Origin: an uncultured Erysipelotrichaceae bacterium
GTDB taxonomy: Bacteria; Bacillota_I; Bacilli_A; Erysipelotrichales; Erysipelotrichaceae
Direction: 5' to 3'
DNA length: 44,284 nt
NCBI GenBank assembly: GCA_902803055.1
Contig: CADCOR010000170.1
Coordinates: forward strand, 1-44,284
The notes beneath the pieces are model-generated. The model was not told the origin of the DNA. It worked only from the letters and a program-made list of their open reading frames with translations, and did no database searches. The position numbers and the translations under genes were made by a program. Positions 1-7,988 of this stretch are shown piece after piece. Position 1 is the stretch's first letter, and every line of letters begins with the position of its first letter.

Positions 1-18
1 CAACAGTATTTTTTTCAT
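1..18 (-). CDS. 5' end of a divergent gene, cut by the window edge
   Basis: Reading the minus strand from base 18 gives ATG and five further codons (MKKILL), then the window ends. An AGGGTGA Shine-Dalgarno-like stretch (24-30) sits five bases before the ATG, and a TATACT -10 hexamer (36-41) lies further up. The Lys-Lys-hydrophobic beginning would suit a signal peptide or an ordinary cytosolic start. Function cannot be judged from six residues. Confidence 0.4.
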
Positions 19-35
19 ATGCATCACCCTGTAAT

Positions 36-43
36 AGTATAAT
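36..43. promoter_or_regulatory. Overlapping divergent -10 elements
   Basis: The plus strand reads TATAAT at 38-43, exactly 6 nt before the ATG at 50. The minus strand reads TATACT at 36-41, upstream of the divergent ATG at 18. The two hexamers share four bases, so one melted region could serve both directions. No clear -35 box is seen for either. The plus transcript would start at or next to the ATG. Confidence 0.6.
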
Positions 44-49
44 TAAGAT

Positions 50-484
50 ATGCTGACTGATAATATGCCCTTAAAAAAGATGCTTGATTTCATGCCCAGT
101 GACCTGGATATGGCCATGCTGGAACTTGATGTCGTCGTCTATCTTAAAGTAAGCGTTGTTTCAAACAACAATATAGATAATTATAACTTTATACGTTATC
201 TGTTTTCAAACGATGAACTGCCGACCTATTTCAAGAATTCTGCAGAAACGATCTTCTATGATTTTGATGGCCGCAATACTGATCAGGGCAAATTCGTCAC
301 CATCTTTGAAATGTACTCTCTGTACAATTTTGACAATATTTCTGCTTTCATGCAGGAGCTATTGGAAAATTACACTCATGAAGCCGATGTACTGATCGAT
401 TTCTTCACTCACGATTCAAAAAAATACCGCCTTTCCAATCTTGACGGTATTGTAAAACTTGAACAGATGGGTACAGCAGCTTAG
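50..484 (+). CDS. Hypothetical protein, 144 aa
   Basis: I do not recognise the family. The product is an acidic, soluble-looking 144-residue protein without a signal peptide, membrane segment or obvious motif. It is rich in Asp, Asn and aromatic residues (for example LFSNDELPTYF and IFYDFDGRNTDQGK). Its reality as a gene is supported by a -10 TATAAT exactly 6 nt before the ATG, a stop codon inside a Rho-independent terminator, and no larger overlapping frame. There is no Shine-Dalgarno sequence, so it is predicted to be translated from a leaderless mRNA. It is monocistronic, convergent with pcrA (9 bp between stops) and divergent from a gene beyond the window edge. Confidence 0.7.
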   Translation: MLTDNMPLKKMLDFMPSDLDMAMLELDVVVYLKVSVVSNNNIDNYNFIRYLFSNDELPTYFKNSAETIFYDFDGRNTDQGKFVTIFEMYSLYNFDNISAFMQELLENYTHEADVLIDFFTHDSKKYRLSNLDGIVKLEQMGTAA

Positions 485-494
485 GCTGCTTTTT
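475..494 (+). terminator. Rho-independent terminator of the 144-aa gene
   Basis: AGCAGC (475-480) pairs with GCTGCT (485-490) around a TTAG loop, followed by TTTT. The stop codon TAG (482-484) lies in the loop. The T tract runs into the stop codon of pcrA on the other strand. Confidence 0.75.
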
Positions 495-2640
495 AATTCA
501 TATCTTCTTTCCGTTTCTTGCGGATCGAAGGATGACCGGCAACGATCTTCTTGACCCCGTAAGGGTGCGGGAAAGCGATCGTCAGGATATTGCCATCTGA
601 AGAAATGACTACCCCTTCTCCGAAAACCTTATGAATCACGCTGTCACCGTTGCGGTAGATGTCATCTCTTGGTCTTTCCTGACGGCGTTCTTTGATCACG
701 ATGTCTTCATCAAAGATCATCGACTGACTTGGCTTCGGTCTTTCATCAATATGATCGATATAATCATCATTTATCTCTTTAATGAAACGCGATGGTGTTT
801 TGGTTCCTTGCACAACGAAAGAGAAGGAACTTGATTCGCTCAAATAAAGCAGTTTCTTCGCTCTGGTATAGGCGACGTAAGCCAGTCTTCTTTCTTCCTC
901 AAGACCTTTGCTGCCTTCCGACATCGTCCTTTCCGAAGGGAAGATGCCCTCTGATAAGCCGATCACAAAGACGACCTCAAACTCGAGACCTTTAGCTGAA
1001 TGAACCGTACACAGATTGACTGCATCAGTCACATCTTCCGAAGCGCGATCGACGTATAAGGCGATCATCTGCAGATATTCATCAAGTGATGAGTCAGGAT
1101 AATCTTCCGAATACTGTTTTATATCATCAAGAAGTGATTTGACGTTTTCGAGTCTTTCTGTCTCATTATCTTTCTCCAGCATCGTCCGATAGCCGGAATC
1201 ATCCAGAACTTCCTGAAGCAGCAGTTCCATATCGATGTTGGCTTTCATATCTTCGCGCCACTTTTCGACCATATGAACAAAACGATCAAAGGTATCCTTG
1301 TTTTTCGGATAATAGCCGTTTTTGATCACTTCATACATGGTGATGTCTTTTTCTTTGGCTATTTCCCTGATCGCATCGATAGTCTTAGGACCGATCGCTC
1401 TGCGCGGTGTATTGATGATTCTGGTAAAAGCGAGATCATCGGCTCTGGTGATCATGCGCAGATAGGAAAGGATATCCTTGACTTCCATTCTTTCATAGAA
1501 GCGCAAGCCACCGTAGATGACATAATTGATCCGGTTTTCAATCATCACTTTTTCTATCTCTCGCGAGAGATAGTTTGCCCTGTAAAGAACAGCCATATCG
1601 CGGTAATTATAGCCATCGTTATGCAGCTTAATTATCTGGTTGACGACATAATCAGCCTCGGCAAGTTCTGAACCGCAGGTCTTGTGGATGATCTTTGAAC
1701 CATCGCCGTTTTTCGAAAAGAGTTCCTTATCGACACGTGCTTTATTGTGTTTGATAAGCGAATTGGCACCGGACAGGATATTGTTGGTCGAACGGTAATT
1801 CTGATTAAGGATGATCGTCTTGAGATCGGGATATTCCTTATCCATGTTGACGATGATGTTGACATCGGCACCACGCCAGGTATAGATCGTCTGATCGGGA
1901 TCACCGACAACATAAAGATTATCGTGGACCTTGCAAAGCAGTCTGATCAGGTAATACTGGACCCTGTCGACATCCTGGAACTCATCGACGTGGACATAAT
2001 GAAAACGGCTGGACCACTTTTCCAGGATCTTCGGGTTTGTTTCGAAAAGTTTAACAGTGAAAAGAATCAGATCATCAAAATCCAAAGCGTACATCTGCTG
2101 CAGACGCTGCTGATAATACTCATAGACTCTTGCTTTATTAAATATTCGAGCATCACCATAGGACAGTTCCTTGGCTTTATCGGGAGAGATCGCATCATAT
2201 TTATTGACGGAGATATAGTCTAACAGCAATCCATAAGGATATTCTTTCTTTTCAATGCCGAATTCCTTATAGGCTTCCTTAAGGATCGAGCGCTGATCAT
2301 CCGCATCAATCACGGTAAAATTGCGCGGATAATTCAAAGCGCCGATATCTTCCGCCAAAATACGCATGCATAAAGAGTGGATCGTCGAGATATGACAGCC
2401 TGTCCCCTGCTCTTTCAGCATATCGGCGATCCTGTATTTCATCTCACGAGCTGCCTTATTGGTAAAGGTAATAGCCAGGATGTGATAAGGTTTGACACCT
2501 TTCTGTTCGATCAGATAAGCGATCCGCATCGTTAAAACGCGGGTCTTCCCTGAACCGGCACCCGCTATGATCCGTAAGTGATTCGCTTCATCACAAACGG
2601 CTGATTTCTGATTTTCGTTTAGCTGTGAATATGTAACCAT
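493..2640 (-). CDS. pcrA: UvrD/PcrA-family ATP-dependent DNA helicase
   Basis: A superfamily 1A 3'-5' DNA helicase of 715 aa, acting in repair, replication restart and removal of transcription obstacles. All SF1 motifs are visible: Walker A GAGSGKT (about 27-33), Walker B DEFQDVD, motif III VGDPDQTIYTWRGAD, motif IV QNYRST, motif V TVHSAKGLEFEVVFV and motif VI VAYTRAK. The C-terminal tail has the VIHKVFGEG segment typical of Bacillota PcrA, which in the family contacts RNA polymerase. I chose the ATG at 2640 (MVTYSQLNENQ) instead of an eight-codon longer frame, because it follows the TAG of the upstream gene by one base and matches the family start. It is the last gene of a Nudix / P-loop-CYTH / pcrA operon. 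No ligA is adjacent. Confidence 0.95.
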   Translation of the reverse strand: MVTYSQLNENQKSAVCDEANHLRIIAGAGSGKTRVLTMRIAYLIEQKGVKPYHILAITFTNKAAREMKYRIADMLKEQGTGCHISTIHSLCMRILAEDIGALNYPRNFTVIDADDQRSILKEAYKEFGIEKKEYPYGLLLDYISVNKYDAISPDKAKELSYGDARIFNKARVYEYYQQRLQQMYALDFDDLILFTVKLFETNPKILEKWSSRFHYVHVDEFQDVDRVQYYLIRLLCKVHDNLYVVGDPDQTIYTWRGADVNIIVNMDKEYPDLKTIILNQNYRSTNNILSGANSLIKHNKARVDKELFSKNGDGSKIIHKTCGSELAEADYVVNQIIKLHNDGYNYRDMAVLYRANYLSREIEKVMIENRINYVIYGGLRFYERMEVKDILSYLRMITRADDLAFTRIINTPRRAIGPKTIDAIREIAKEKDITMYEVIKNGYYPKNKDTFDRFVHMVEKWREDMKANIDMELLLQEVLDDSGYRTMLEKDNETERLENVKSLLDDIKQYSEDYPDSSLDEYLQMIALYVDRASEDVTDAVNLCTVHSAKGLEFEVVFVIGLSEGIFPSERTMSEGSKGLEEERRLAYVAYTRAKKLLYLSESSSFSFVVQGTKTPSRFIKEINDDYIDHIDERPKPSQSMIFDEDIVIKERRQERPRDDIYRNGDSVIHKVFGEGVVISSDGNILTIAFPHPYGVKKIVAGHPSIRKKRKEDMN

Positions 2641-2641
2641 T

Positions 2642-3742
2642 CTAGAATTTCTGTGCTTCCGCAAGATAGTAGTTCTTATAGCTCAGATCATCCGTAACAT
2701 TCTTGATGACCTCAATATAATCCGGAATTTCGATCTCTTGACCATCGGCCGGAACATCGACTGCCAGTATGCCCTTTGAGGTATCGAAACTGAAGACATC
2801 CAGTTTAAAGAACAGCCCGTTGCTGATGAAGGAATAACGGGTCTTATCGAGGCCATCAAGATGAGGATCGACCTGTCTGAGATAGTCCTTATACTGTTTT
2901 TCCGTTAATACCTTATCGACCTTGATGCGCTCATTGTTCTGCAGATAGTTTGCTTCCGAATAAGAATACATCGTGATCTCATTGCTGGTACGGCTTCTGA
3001 TCCAGCGCTGATAGCCATTTTCCGCATTCAGATAGTGCTGAACGATATGGGAAGTCGAATAATTGGCTTCCTGTGCGATCTTTGTCAGAACATCGACATC
3101 AACTTTGATCAGATACTTGTTGAACTTCTCGACCGGAGTGCCATAGCCAAGGAACTGGAAGACACTCTGAATGGCGTTGATCATCTTGACCTCGAACTCA
3201 TTCTCATTGCCGATGATCACGCGATTAGGATGTGATTCCCAGGATGATAATGCCATATCATCCATAGCCCTGGCCTGATCGATCGATTCATAACGGGCAG
3301 CGTTGTTGGCATAAGTGTAGGCCTCTTCTTTGCCTTTGGCAGCCGTGACTAAATGAACGACGAGATCGTAACGGTCATTGAGATCTTCGAGCTTCAGATC
3401 GAACTCCTTAAGTATTTCACGAAAAGCCTCTTCACCAACATAAGCCATATCATCAAAGATGCCGCGATCGATAAAGATCAGCACCTTGTCGCCCGTAATC
3501 TCCTGAGCTGCTTTATAACACAGTTCTTCCTTCTTGAGCTGCAAAGCTACACAGTACTTCTGGAATTCATACATGCCCATCGTTGCCGGTGAAATACCGC
3601 CGGTGATCAGATCAGTGGCTGATTCGTTATCAATGATGACCCTGTAGCCTCTTTCCGCAAAAACCTGACGGGCTCTGGAGGTGAAGGTCGTCTTGCCTGA
3701 ACAGGGACCTCCGGTCAATACGATTCGCTTAATTGTTTTCAT
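2642..3742 (-). CDS. P-loop NTPase (AAA_28/NadR-type) fused to a CYTH-like domain
   Basis: A 366-aa two-domain protein. The first ~190 residues are a kinase-like P-loop domain: Walker A GGPCSGKT (10-17) and an IFIDRG Walker B. The C-terminal half resembles the CYTH/triphosphate-tunnel fold, with alternating basic and acidic strand motifs (KYLIKV, RWIRSR, KTRYSF, FKLDVF, LAVDVP) and a closing IPDYIEVIKNVTDD. This is the architecture of bacterial proteins related to eukaryotic TTD14; their bacterial substrate is not known to me. The gene overlaps the upstream Nudix gene by 14 bp and is followed by pcrA after one base, so the three should be co-translated. A nucleotide kinase, phosphohydrolase or nucleotide sensor is plausible, but the substrate is inference. 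Confidence 0.8.
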   Translation of the reverse strand: MKTIKRIVLTGGPCSGKTTFTSRARQVFAERGYRVIIDNESATDLITGGISPATMGMYEFQKYCVALQLKKEELCYKAAQEITGDKVLIFIDRGIFDDMAYVGEEAFREILKEFDLKLEDLNDRYDLVVHLVTAAKGKEEAYTYANNAARYESIDQARAMDDMALSSWESHPNRVIIGNENEFEVKMINAIQSVFQFLGYGTPVEKFNKYLIKVDVDVLTKIAQEANYSTSHIVQHYLNAENGYQRWIRSRTSNEITMYSYSEANYLQNNERIKVDKVLTEKQYKDYLRQVDPHLDGLDKTRYSFISNGLFFKLDVFSFDTSKGILAVDVPADGQEIEIPDYIEVIKNVTDDLSYKNYYLAEAQKF

Positions 3743-4304
3743 AGTAACCCTCTTTCAACTTACTGTTTAGCTTACTGTAGATATTATCTCTGAACCATTT
3801 TTCACTAGACATCATTACAGCTTCATCGATCCCAAACCACGAAACGGCGCTGTTTTCATCTTCCTTGATGCTTAACGCTTCTGAATCATCTGCTTGGAGC
3901 AGATATGTCACATTGAGATGCAAATGAGTAGGCACGTAATTGCCCTTCTTATAATGTGAGTCAACGCTGAGTACTTCCAGCGAAAATATATCTTTACTGA
4001 TCGGTATGACTTCTTTAAGGCCGGCTTCTTCCTCAACTTCTCTGATCGCCACCTTAAGGCAATCCTTTTCGCCATCACAGTGGCCGCCCAGCCATGACCA
4101 GGAATCATAGATGTGATGATAGCACATCAGGATCTTGTCGTGCTGTTTATTGGTGACCCAGGCTGAAGCCGTCATATGTGCCAGTTCATTGCTTCTCAAA
4201 AAAGCATCATCATATCTTTCTAAGAAAGCAAGGATCGTCTGTTTATCCTTTTCTTCCTGGACATTATATGGCTTATATGCCCTGATATCTTCGCAAATAT
4301 TCAC
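3729..4304 (-). CDS. Nudix hydrolase
   Basis: A 191-aa Nudix-fold pyrophosphohydrolase. The Nudix helix is recognisable (GGHCDGEKDCLKVAIREVEE followed by EAGL): the REVEEEAGL end is canonical, but the first glutamate of the GX5E element is a lysine when aligned on the REUXEE core. The preceding YDSWSWLGGH segment is typical of the family. It would hydrolyse a nucleoside-diphosphate-linked compound; the substrate cannot be predicted. The start is GTG at 4304, with TAAAAT (4311-4316) exactly 6 nt upstream and no Shine-Dalgarno, suggesting a leaderless transcript. It heads the operon with the P-loop-CYTH protein (14-bp overlap) and pcrA, and is divergent from the methyltransferase at 4341. Confidence 0.85.
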   Translation of the reverse strand: MNICEDIRAYKPYNVQEEKDKQTILAFLERYDDAFLRSNELAHMTASAWVTNKQHDKILMCYHHIYDSWSWLGGHCDGEKDCLKVAIREVEEEAGLKEVIPISKDIFSLEVLSVDSHYKKGNYVPTHLHLNVTYLLQADDSEALSIKEDENSAVSWFGIDEAVMMSSEKWFRDNIYSKLNSKLKEGYYENN

Positions 4305-4310
4305 ATCAAT

Positions 4311-4334
4311 ATTTTACTACACCCATGATAGAAT
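4311..4334. promoter_or_regulatory. Divergent leaderless promoters (Nudix / methyltransferase)
   Basis: Minus strand: TAAAAT (4311-4316) then 6 nt then GTG at 4304. Plus strand: TAGAAT (4329-4334) then 6 nt (TTATTT) then ATG at 4341. The whole intergenic region is 36 bp, so the -35 region of each promoter must lie near or inside the other's transcribed region. Neither gene has a Shine-Dalgarno site. Confidence 0.6.
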
Positions 4335-4340
4335 TTATTT

Positions 4341-5204
4341 ATGATTACAAGTAATTCATTCCCTGATTATACGCTTCTGGATGCCGGGGACAGAGAAAAA
4401 CTGGAAAACTGGAAAGGCTATATTCTCCGCCGTCCCGATCCCATGGCCATCTGGCCGAAAAGCAGACCGGAATTATGGGAAAAAGCCGATGCTTATTATC
4501 ATCGCTCCAACTCCGGCGGCGGGCATTGGGAATACAAAAACAGACTTCCGGAAGCCTGGAACGTCTCATATCGGGATCTGACTTTTCGGGTAGCGCCAAC
4601 CGGCTTCAAACATACCGGGCTTTTCCCTGAACAGGCGGCCAATTGGGATTTCATCGCAGAAAAACTAAAAGGACGAAATGATGCCAAAGTCCTCAATATG
4701 TTTGCCTATACCGGCGCTGCTACCATGGTAGCCTCTGCCTATGGAGCGACAGAGGTTGTTCATCTTGATGCCTCTAAAAGCATCAATGAATGGGCAAAAG
4801 ACAACATGAAGCTTTCAGGTTTAAGCAGCAATCACATCCGTTTCATCGTGGACGATGCCTTGAAGTTTACAGCCAGGGAGATCAGAAGAGGCCATAAATA
4901 TGATGGCATCATCATGGATCCGCCATCCTATGGCCGCGGTCCGGATAATGAACTGTTCAAATTTGAAGACAAGATCAATCCCCTGATTGAAAATGCCTTG
5001 GAACTTCTCAGTGACAATCCTTTATTTATCATTATCAACACCTATACGACCGGTTATTCCCCTACCGTGATCGCCAATGCCTTGCAAAGACATCTGGAAG
5101 AAAAAAAGATCAAAGGTGTCATTGAAAGCGACGAGATAGGCATCAGGATAGAAAACAGCTCATATACTTTGCCTTGCGGGCAGACCACCAGGTGGCATAA
5201 GTGA
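4341..5204 (+). CDS. Class I SAM-dependent methyltransferase, RlmI/RlmK-like
   Basis: A 287-aa Rossmann-fold methyltransferase of the group that modifies 23S rRNA. Visible motifs are NMFAYTGAAT (SAM-binding motif I, about 118-127), HLDASK (ribose-binding acidic residue) and the catalytic MDPPSYGRG. The N-terminal PUA domain of full-length RlmI is absent, as in many shorter relatives. The start ATG sits 6 nt after TAGAAT without a Shine-Dalgarno, implying a leaderless mRNA. Its stop overlaps the GTG of the next gene (GTGA), a pseudouridine synthase, so the pair is a small RNA-modification operon. The exact target nucleotide is not deducible. Confidence 0.85.
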   Translation: MITSNSFPDYTLLDAGDREKLENWKGYILRRPDPMAIWPKSRPELWEKADAYYHRSNSGGGHWEYKNRLPEAWNVSYRDLTFRVAPTGFKHTGLFPEQAANWDFIAEKLKGRNDAKVLNMFAYTGAATMVASAYGATEVVHLDASKSINEWAKDNMKLSGLSSNHIRFIVDDALKFTAREIRRGHKYDGIIMDPPSYGRGPDNELFKFEDKINPLIENALELLSDNPLFIIINTYTTGYSPTVIANALQRHLEEKKIKGVIESDEIGIRIENSSYTLPCGQTTRWHK

Positions 5205-5842
5205 AAGTTCTCTATGAAGACAATCATTTACTGATCGTTGAAAAACCGGTAAATGTGCCGATGCAGGAAGATGAGTCAAAGGACGAAGATCTTCTGAGCA
5301 TGGCGAAAAAATATATCAAAGAAAAATACAGCAAGCCCGGAGCAGTTTATCTGGGCCTTTTGCATCGCCTGGATCGGCCGGTCGGCGGAGTCTGCGTTTT
5401 TGCCAGGACCTCCAAAGCCGCCGCCAGGATGACAAAACAGATCCAGGATCACGATTTCAAAAAGGAATACCTGGCAGTCGTTGAAGATAACAATCTCGCG
5501 CAGAGCGGTCACTATGAAGATCATCTGCTCAAAAACAGCAGGACCAATACCGTCAGTGTCGATCCTAAAGGCAAGCTGGCCATCCTGGACTATGAAGTTA
5601 TTTCCCGCAGGGATAATCTCGCATTAGTCAGAGTAAAACTAAAAACCGGGCGTTCGCATCAGATCAGAGTCCAGTTTTCTTCCCGCAATCATCCCTTATG
5701 GGGCGACCAGCGCTATAACCGAAAAGCGATTGCTGGACAGCAGATCGCTTTATGGTCAACCATGATCAGTTTTTATCATCCCGTTACTAAGGAACTGATG
5801 AGTTTCAGTTCCATACCAGATCACTTTCCATTCACGATCTGA
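5201..5842 (+). CDS. RluA-family pseudouridine synthase
   Basis: A 213-aa pseudouridine synthase of the RluA/RsuA superfamily. It has LLHRLDRPVGG carrying the catalytic aspartate (HRLD), the LKTGRSHQIRVQF motif of the active-site fold, and HPLWGDQRY. No N-terminal S4 RNA-binding domain is present, which fits the short RluA/RluC-like forms. The start is GTG, overlapping the stop of the methyltransferase by 4 bp, consistent with translational coupling. The last 22 bp overlap tail-to-tail with the thioredoxin-like lipoprotein on the other strand. RNA target (rRNA or tRNA) is uncertain. Confidence 0.88.
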   Translation: MKVLYEDNHLLIVEKPVNVPMQEDESKDEDLLSMAKKYIKEKYSKPGAVYLGLLHRLDRPVGGVCVFARTSKAAARMTKQIQDHDFKKEYLAVVEDNNLAQSGHYEDHLLKNSRTNTVSVDPKGKLAILDYEVISRRDNLALVRVKLKTGRSHQIRVQFSSRNHPLWGDQRYNRKAIAGQQIALWSTMISFYHPVTKELMSFSSIPDHFPFTI

Positions 5843-7098
5843 TTATTTTTCTTATAAGCGATCGAGCCTTCAGACAGGAATAAATCTATCGCTTCCAGGA
5901 ACCTTTCCTTATCTTCAACATGTGAATAAGCACCGGTGATCGTCCCCTTGTCTATAAAGACAGCTGTCGGATAATCAACAATTCCAAAACCATATAGATC
6001 CTCGGGCAGTGCCGCTAAAGTTGAGATCATCGGGCAGTTAACTCTGACAGGCATTTCTTTAACAAAAGTGGAAACCGATTCAAAGCCTTCAACCAGCACC
6101 AGGACATATTCGTTGTCCTGATCACCTTCAATTAGTTCATTAATAAAGTTTATCTTCTCAACATCACCTGCATCTTTCAGATAGGTATAAAGCAGGATCA
6201 GTTTCTTTTCTTCATAGCGGCCAAAATCCTCGACTTCATTGATAAAAGCATTGCTGGCAGGATTTAAAGCTTTTCCAAAATCAGCTTTTTTGCCGATAAG
6301 TCTTAAAGTCAGATCCACAGTATAATCATCGTTATCAAGTTTTTCCAGACGATAAAGATTTTCTTTGGAAATGTCTTTCTTCACATCATCAGTCGATCTG
6401 CTTAAATCAAGATAATTATTCCCCTCTGCATCTTTAAGATCATCTTCTGTAATCGGCTCATTGAAACCAAGATCCAGCACTTTACGCATCGCCAGAAGGT
6501 CGGTTTCTCCCTGCGCAACAAAAGAGATCTTGTGATTATTGAAAGCAATAAGCGTCGGATAAGCCTTGATCCCACAGTTTTTGAGGTAGGCTTTTAAGCC
6601 ATCATCGTGGCCGATGATGATCTGTTCATCGCTTATCTCAAGTCCTTCTTCTTCATAGATTTTTCTGATCTGCTTCACATCGCCGACATTAAAATACTGA
6701 ATAATAGGTATATCCGTTTCCGCTTTGAATGCTTCTATGATGTGCAGCATTTTACGGCAGTGCGAACACTCGATTGAAGCCACTTCCAAAAGGAACTGAT
6801 CATAATCTGTCAGATTGATCGGATCACCATTCAGATTAAACAGCTGACCATCATAAGCTTCTTTAAACAGCATCTTGAACTGATAGTTCTGCAGATCTTT
6901 ATTGCCATTGGCAGCTTTCGCTTTATTTTTCAGCGTAGGATCCAGCTTATCAAAAATAAAAATATCCCTGACGGGATCGATATATTCTTCCTGAATGATT
7001 TCAGGATCTGTCTGATCATCTTTTTCCTGTTTCTTTTCGCAGGCAAAAAGACTCAAAACGATCACGGCAGCAAGCAATACTTTAACAGTCTTTTTCAA
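5821..7098 (-). CDS. Lipoprotein with two thioredoxin-like regions
   Basis: A predicted 425-aa surface lipoprotein. I set the start at TTG 7098, because KKTVKVLLAAVIVLSLFAC then forms a perfect lipoprotein signal (lipid cysteine 20); the open frame reaches further up but lacks sense there. The start lies 17 bp inside the patatin gene. The first thioredoxin-like region has a CxxC (SIECSHCRKM) and, later, a cis-proline-like AYPTLIAF segment. A second region near the C-terminus (VNCPMISTLA, then VDYPTAVFIDKG) resembles another thioredoxin fold with only one cysteine. A role in extracytoplasmic thiol-disulfide chemistry is inferred. It is probably co-transcribed with the patatin gene. Confidence 0.75.
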   Translation of the reverse strand: MKKTVKVLLAAVIVLSLFACEKKQEKDDQTDPEIIQEEYIDPVRDIFIFDKLDPTLKNKAKAANGNKDLQNYQFKMLFKEAYDGQLFNLNGDPINLTDYDQFLLEVASIECSHCRKMLHIIEAFKAETDIPIIQYFNVGDVKQIRKIYEEEGLEISDEQIIIGHDDGLKAYLKNCGIKAYPTLIAFNNHKISFVAQGETDLLAMRKVLDLGFNEPITEDDLKDAEGNNYLDLSRSTDDVKKDISKENLYRLEKLDNDDYTVDLTLRLIGKKADFGKALNPASNAFINEVEDFGRYEEKKLILLYTYLKDAGDVEKINFINELIEGDQDNEYVLVLVEGFESVSTFVKEMPVRVNCPMISTLAALPEDLYGFGIVDYPTAVFIDKGTITGAYSHVEDKERFLEAIDLFLSEGSIAYKKNNQIVNGK

Positions 7099-7942
7099 GT
7101 AACTTAAGTATCTGTTCCTTTCTATCTTCCATATCCTGATAACCCAGATCAAACAGTTCAGAGAGTTCTTCTCTGCTGCCGCCCATTCTGGTGACATTGG
7201 AGTTCCTGCTTGGATAGCAGTAGACAGCTTCGTTGTTCTCTTCCAGTTTTCTGATCAATTCGATCTGTTTGGCATAGTTGAGATGTCTGATCTTATAATC
7301 TTCCGCAATTCTCTTGCACTGCGGATAGGAAATCCTCATCAGTTCGACAATAGCCTTCTTGGCTGGTTTTCTAACATAATCTAAAGGCTTGGTCGTAATG
7401 ATCAGGTTGCGGTTGCAGCCATCTGCGACTGCCTGTTCGATCGGGATCATATCCGTTATACCGCCATCAAGAATTTCTCTACCATTTTCTTTAACGACTT
7501 TACCGATGATCGGCAAGGAAGTTGAAGCTTTTAGTTCATTAAGTGAAATCTCCCTGATCGAATAATATCTGGTTTTTCCCTCGTTTAATTCATACAGCCC
7601 AATAAAGGCGTCCGTCTTGCAGTCTCTCAGATCGTTTATATCAAACTGTTTTTCTTCTTTGATGATGTGATCAAAAAGAAAATCATAATCAACGATCCTT
7701 CCGCAGCGCAAAAACGGTCTGATACCGATGATGCGCTTGTCAACGATCCCATCAACAGAGAAATCATAAAGACGTTCTTTTGATTCACTCAGATAGTTGC
7801 ACAGATGCACTGCCCCGGTAGAAATGCCATAGGCATTATCAAAAAAAATATTATTATCCAGCAGCCAGGAAAGCGCTCCTGCTGTATAAGCACCACGTAA
7901 TCCGCCCCCTTCAAGAACCAGGGCTGTCTTTATCTTCTTCAC
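7082..7942 (-). CDS. Patatin-like phospholipase
   Basis: A 286-aa patatin-family serine lipase or acyl hydrolase. The oxyanion-hole motif EGGGLRGAY (11-19), nucleophile GISTG (Ser41) and catalytic aspartate in LDGG (about Asp159) form the complete Ser-Asp dyad. No signal peptide is present, so it acts in the cytosol or at the inner membrane face. The start is GTG 7942 with TAAAAT (7949-7954) 6 nt upstream and no Shine-Dalgarno, predicted leaderless. It is divergent from the rhomboid gene and followed by the overlapping thioredoxin-like lipoprotein. Substrate unknown; phospholipid or lysophospholipid is the family expectation. Confidence 0.92.
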   Translation of the reverse strand: MKKIKTALVLEGGGLRGAYTAGALSWLLDNNIFFDNAYGISTGAVHLCNYLSESKERLYDFSVDGIVDKRIIGIRPFLRCGRIVDYDFLFDHIIKEEKQFDINDLRDCKTDAFIGLYELNEGKTRYYSIREISLNELKASTSLPIIGKVVKENGREILDGGITDMIPIEQAVADGCNRNLIITTKPLDYVRKPAKKAIVELMRISYPQCKRIAEDYKIRHLNYAKQIELIRKLEENNEAVYCYPSRNSNVTRMGGSREELSELFDLGYQDMEDRKEQILKLLEKDC

Positions 7943-7948
7943 GTATTA

Positions 7949-7982
7949 ATTTTAAGTCCTAGACTTTGATTTATGCAATAAT
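7949..7982. promoter_or_regulatory. Divergent leaderless promoters (patatin / rhomboid)
   Basis: Minus strand: TAAAAT (7949-7954), 6 nt, GTG at 7942. Plus strand: AATAAT (7977-7982) preceded by TGC, which would make an extended -10, then 6 nt, ATG at 7989. No -35 boxes close to consensus were found. Confidence 0.55.
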
Positions 7983-7988
7983 AGAACC

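Noticed and set aside
1747-2223. Long plus-strand frame (158 aa) opposite pcrA
   Set aside because: It lies wholly within the helicase motifs on the other strand, has no ribosome site and repeats no family pattern; it is an antisense shadow.
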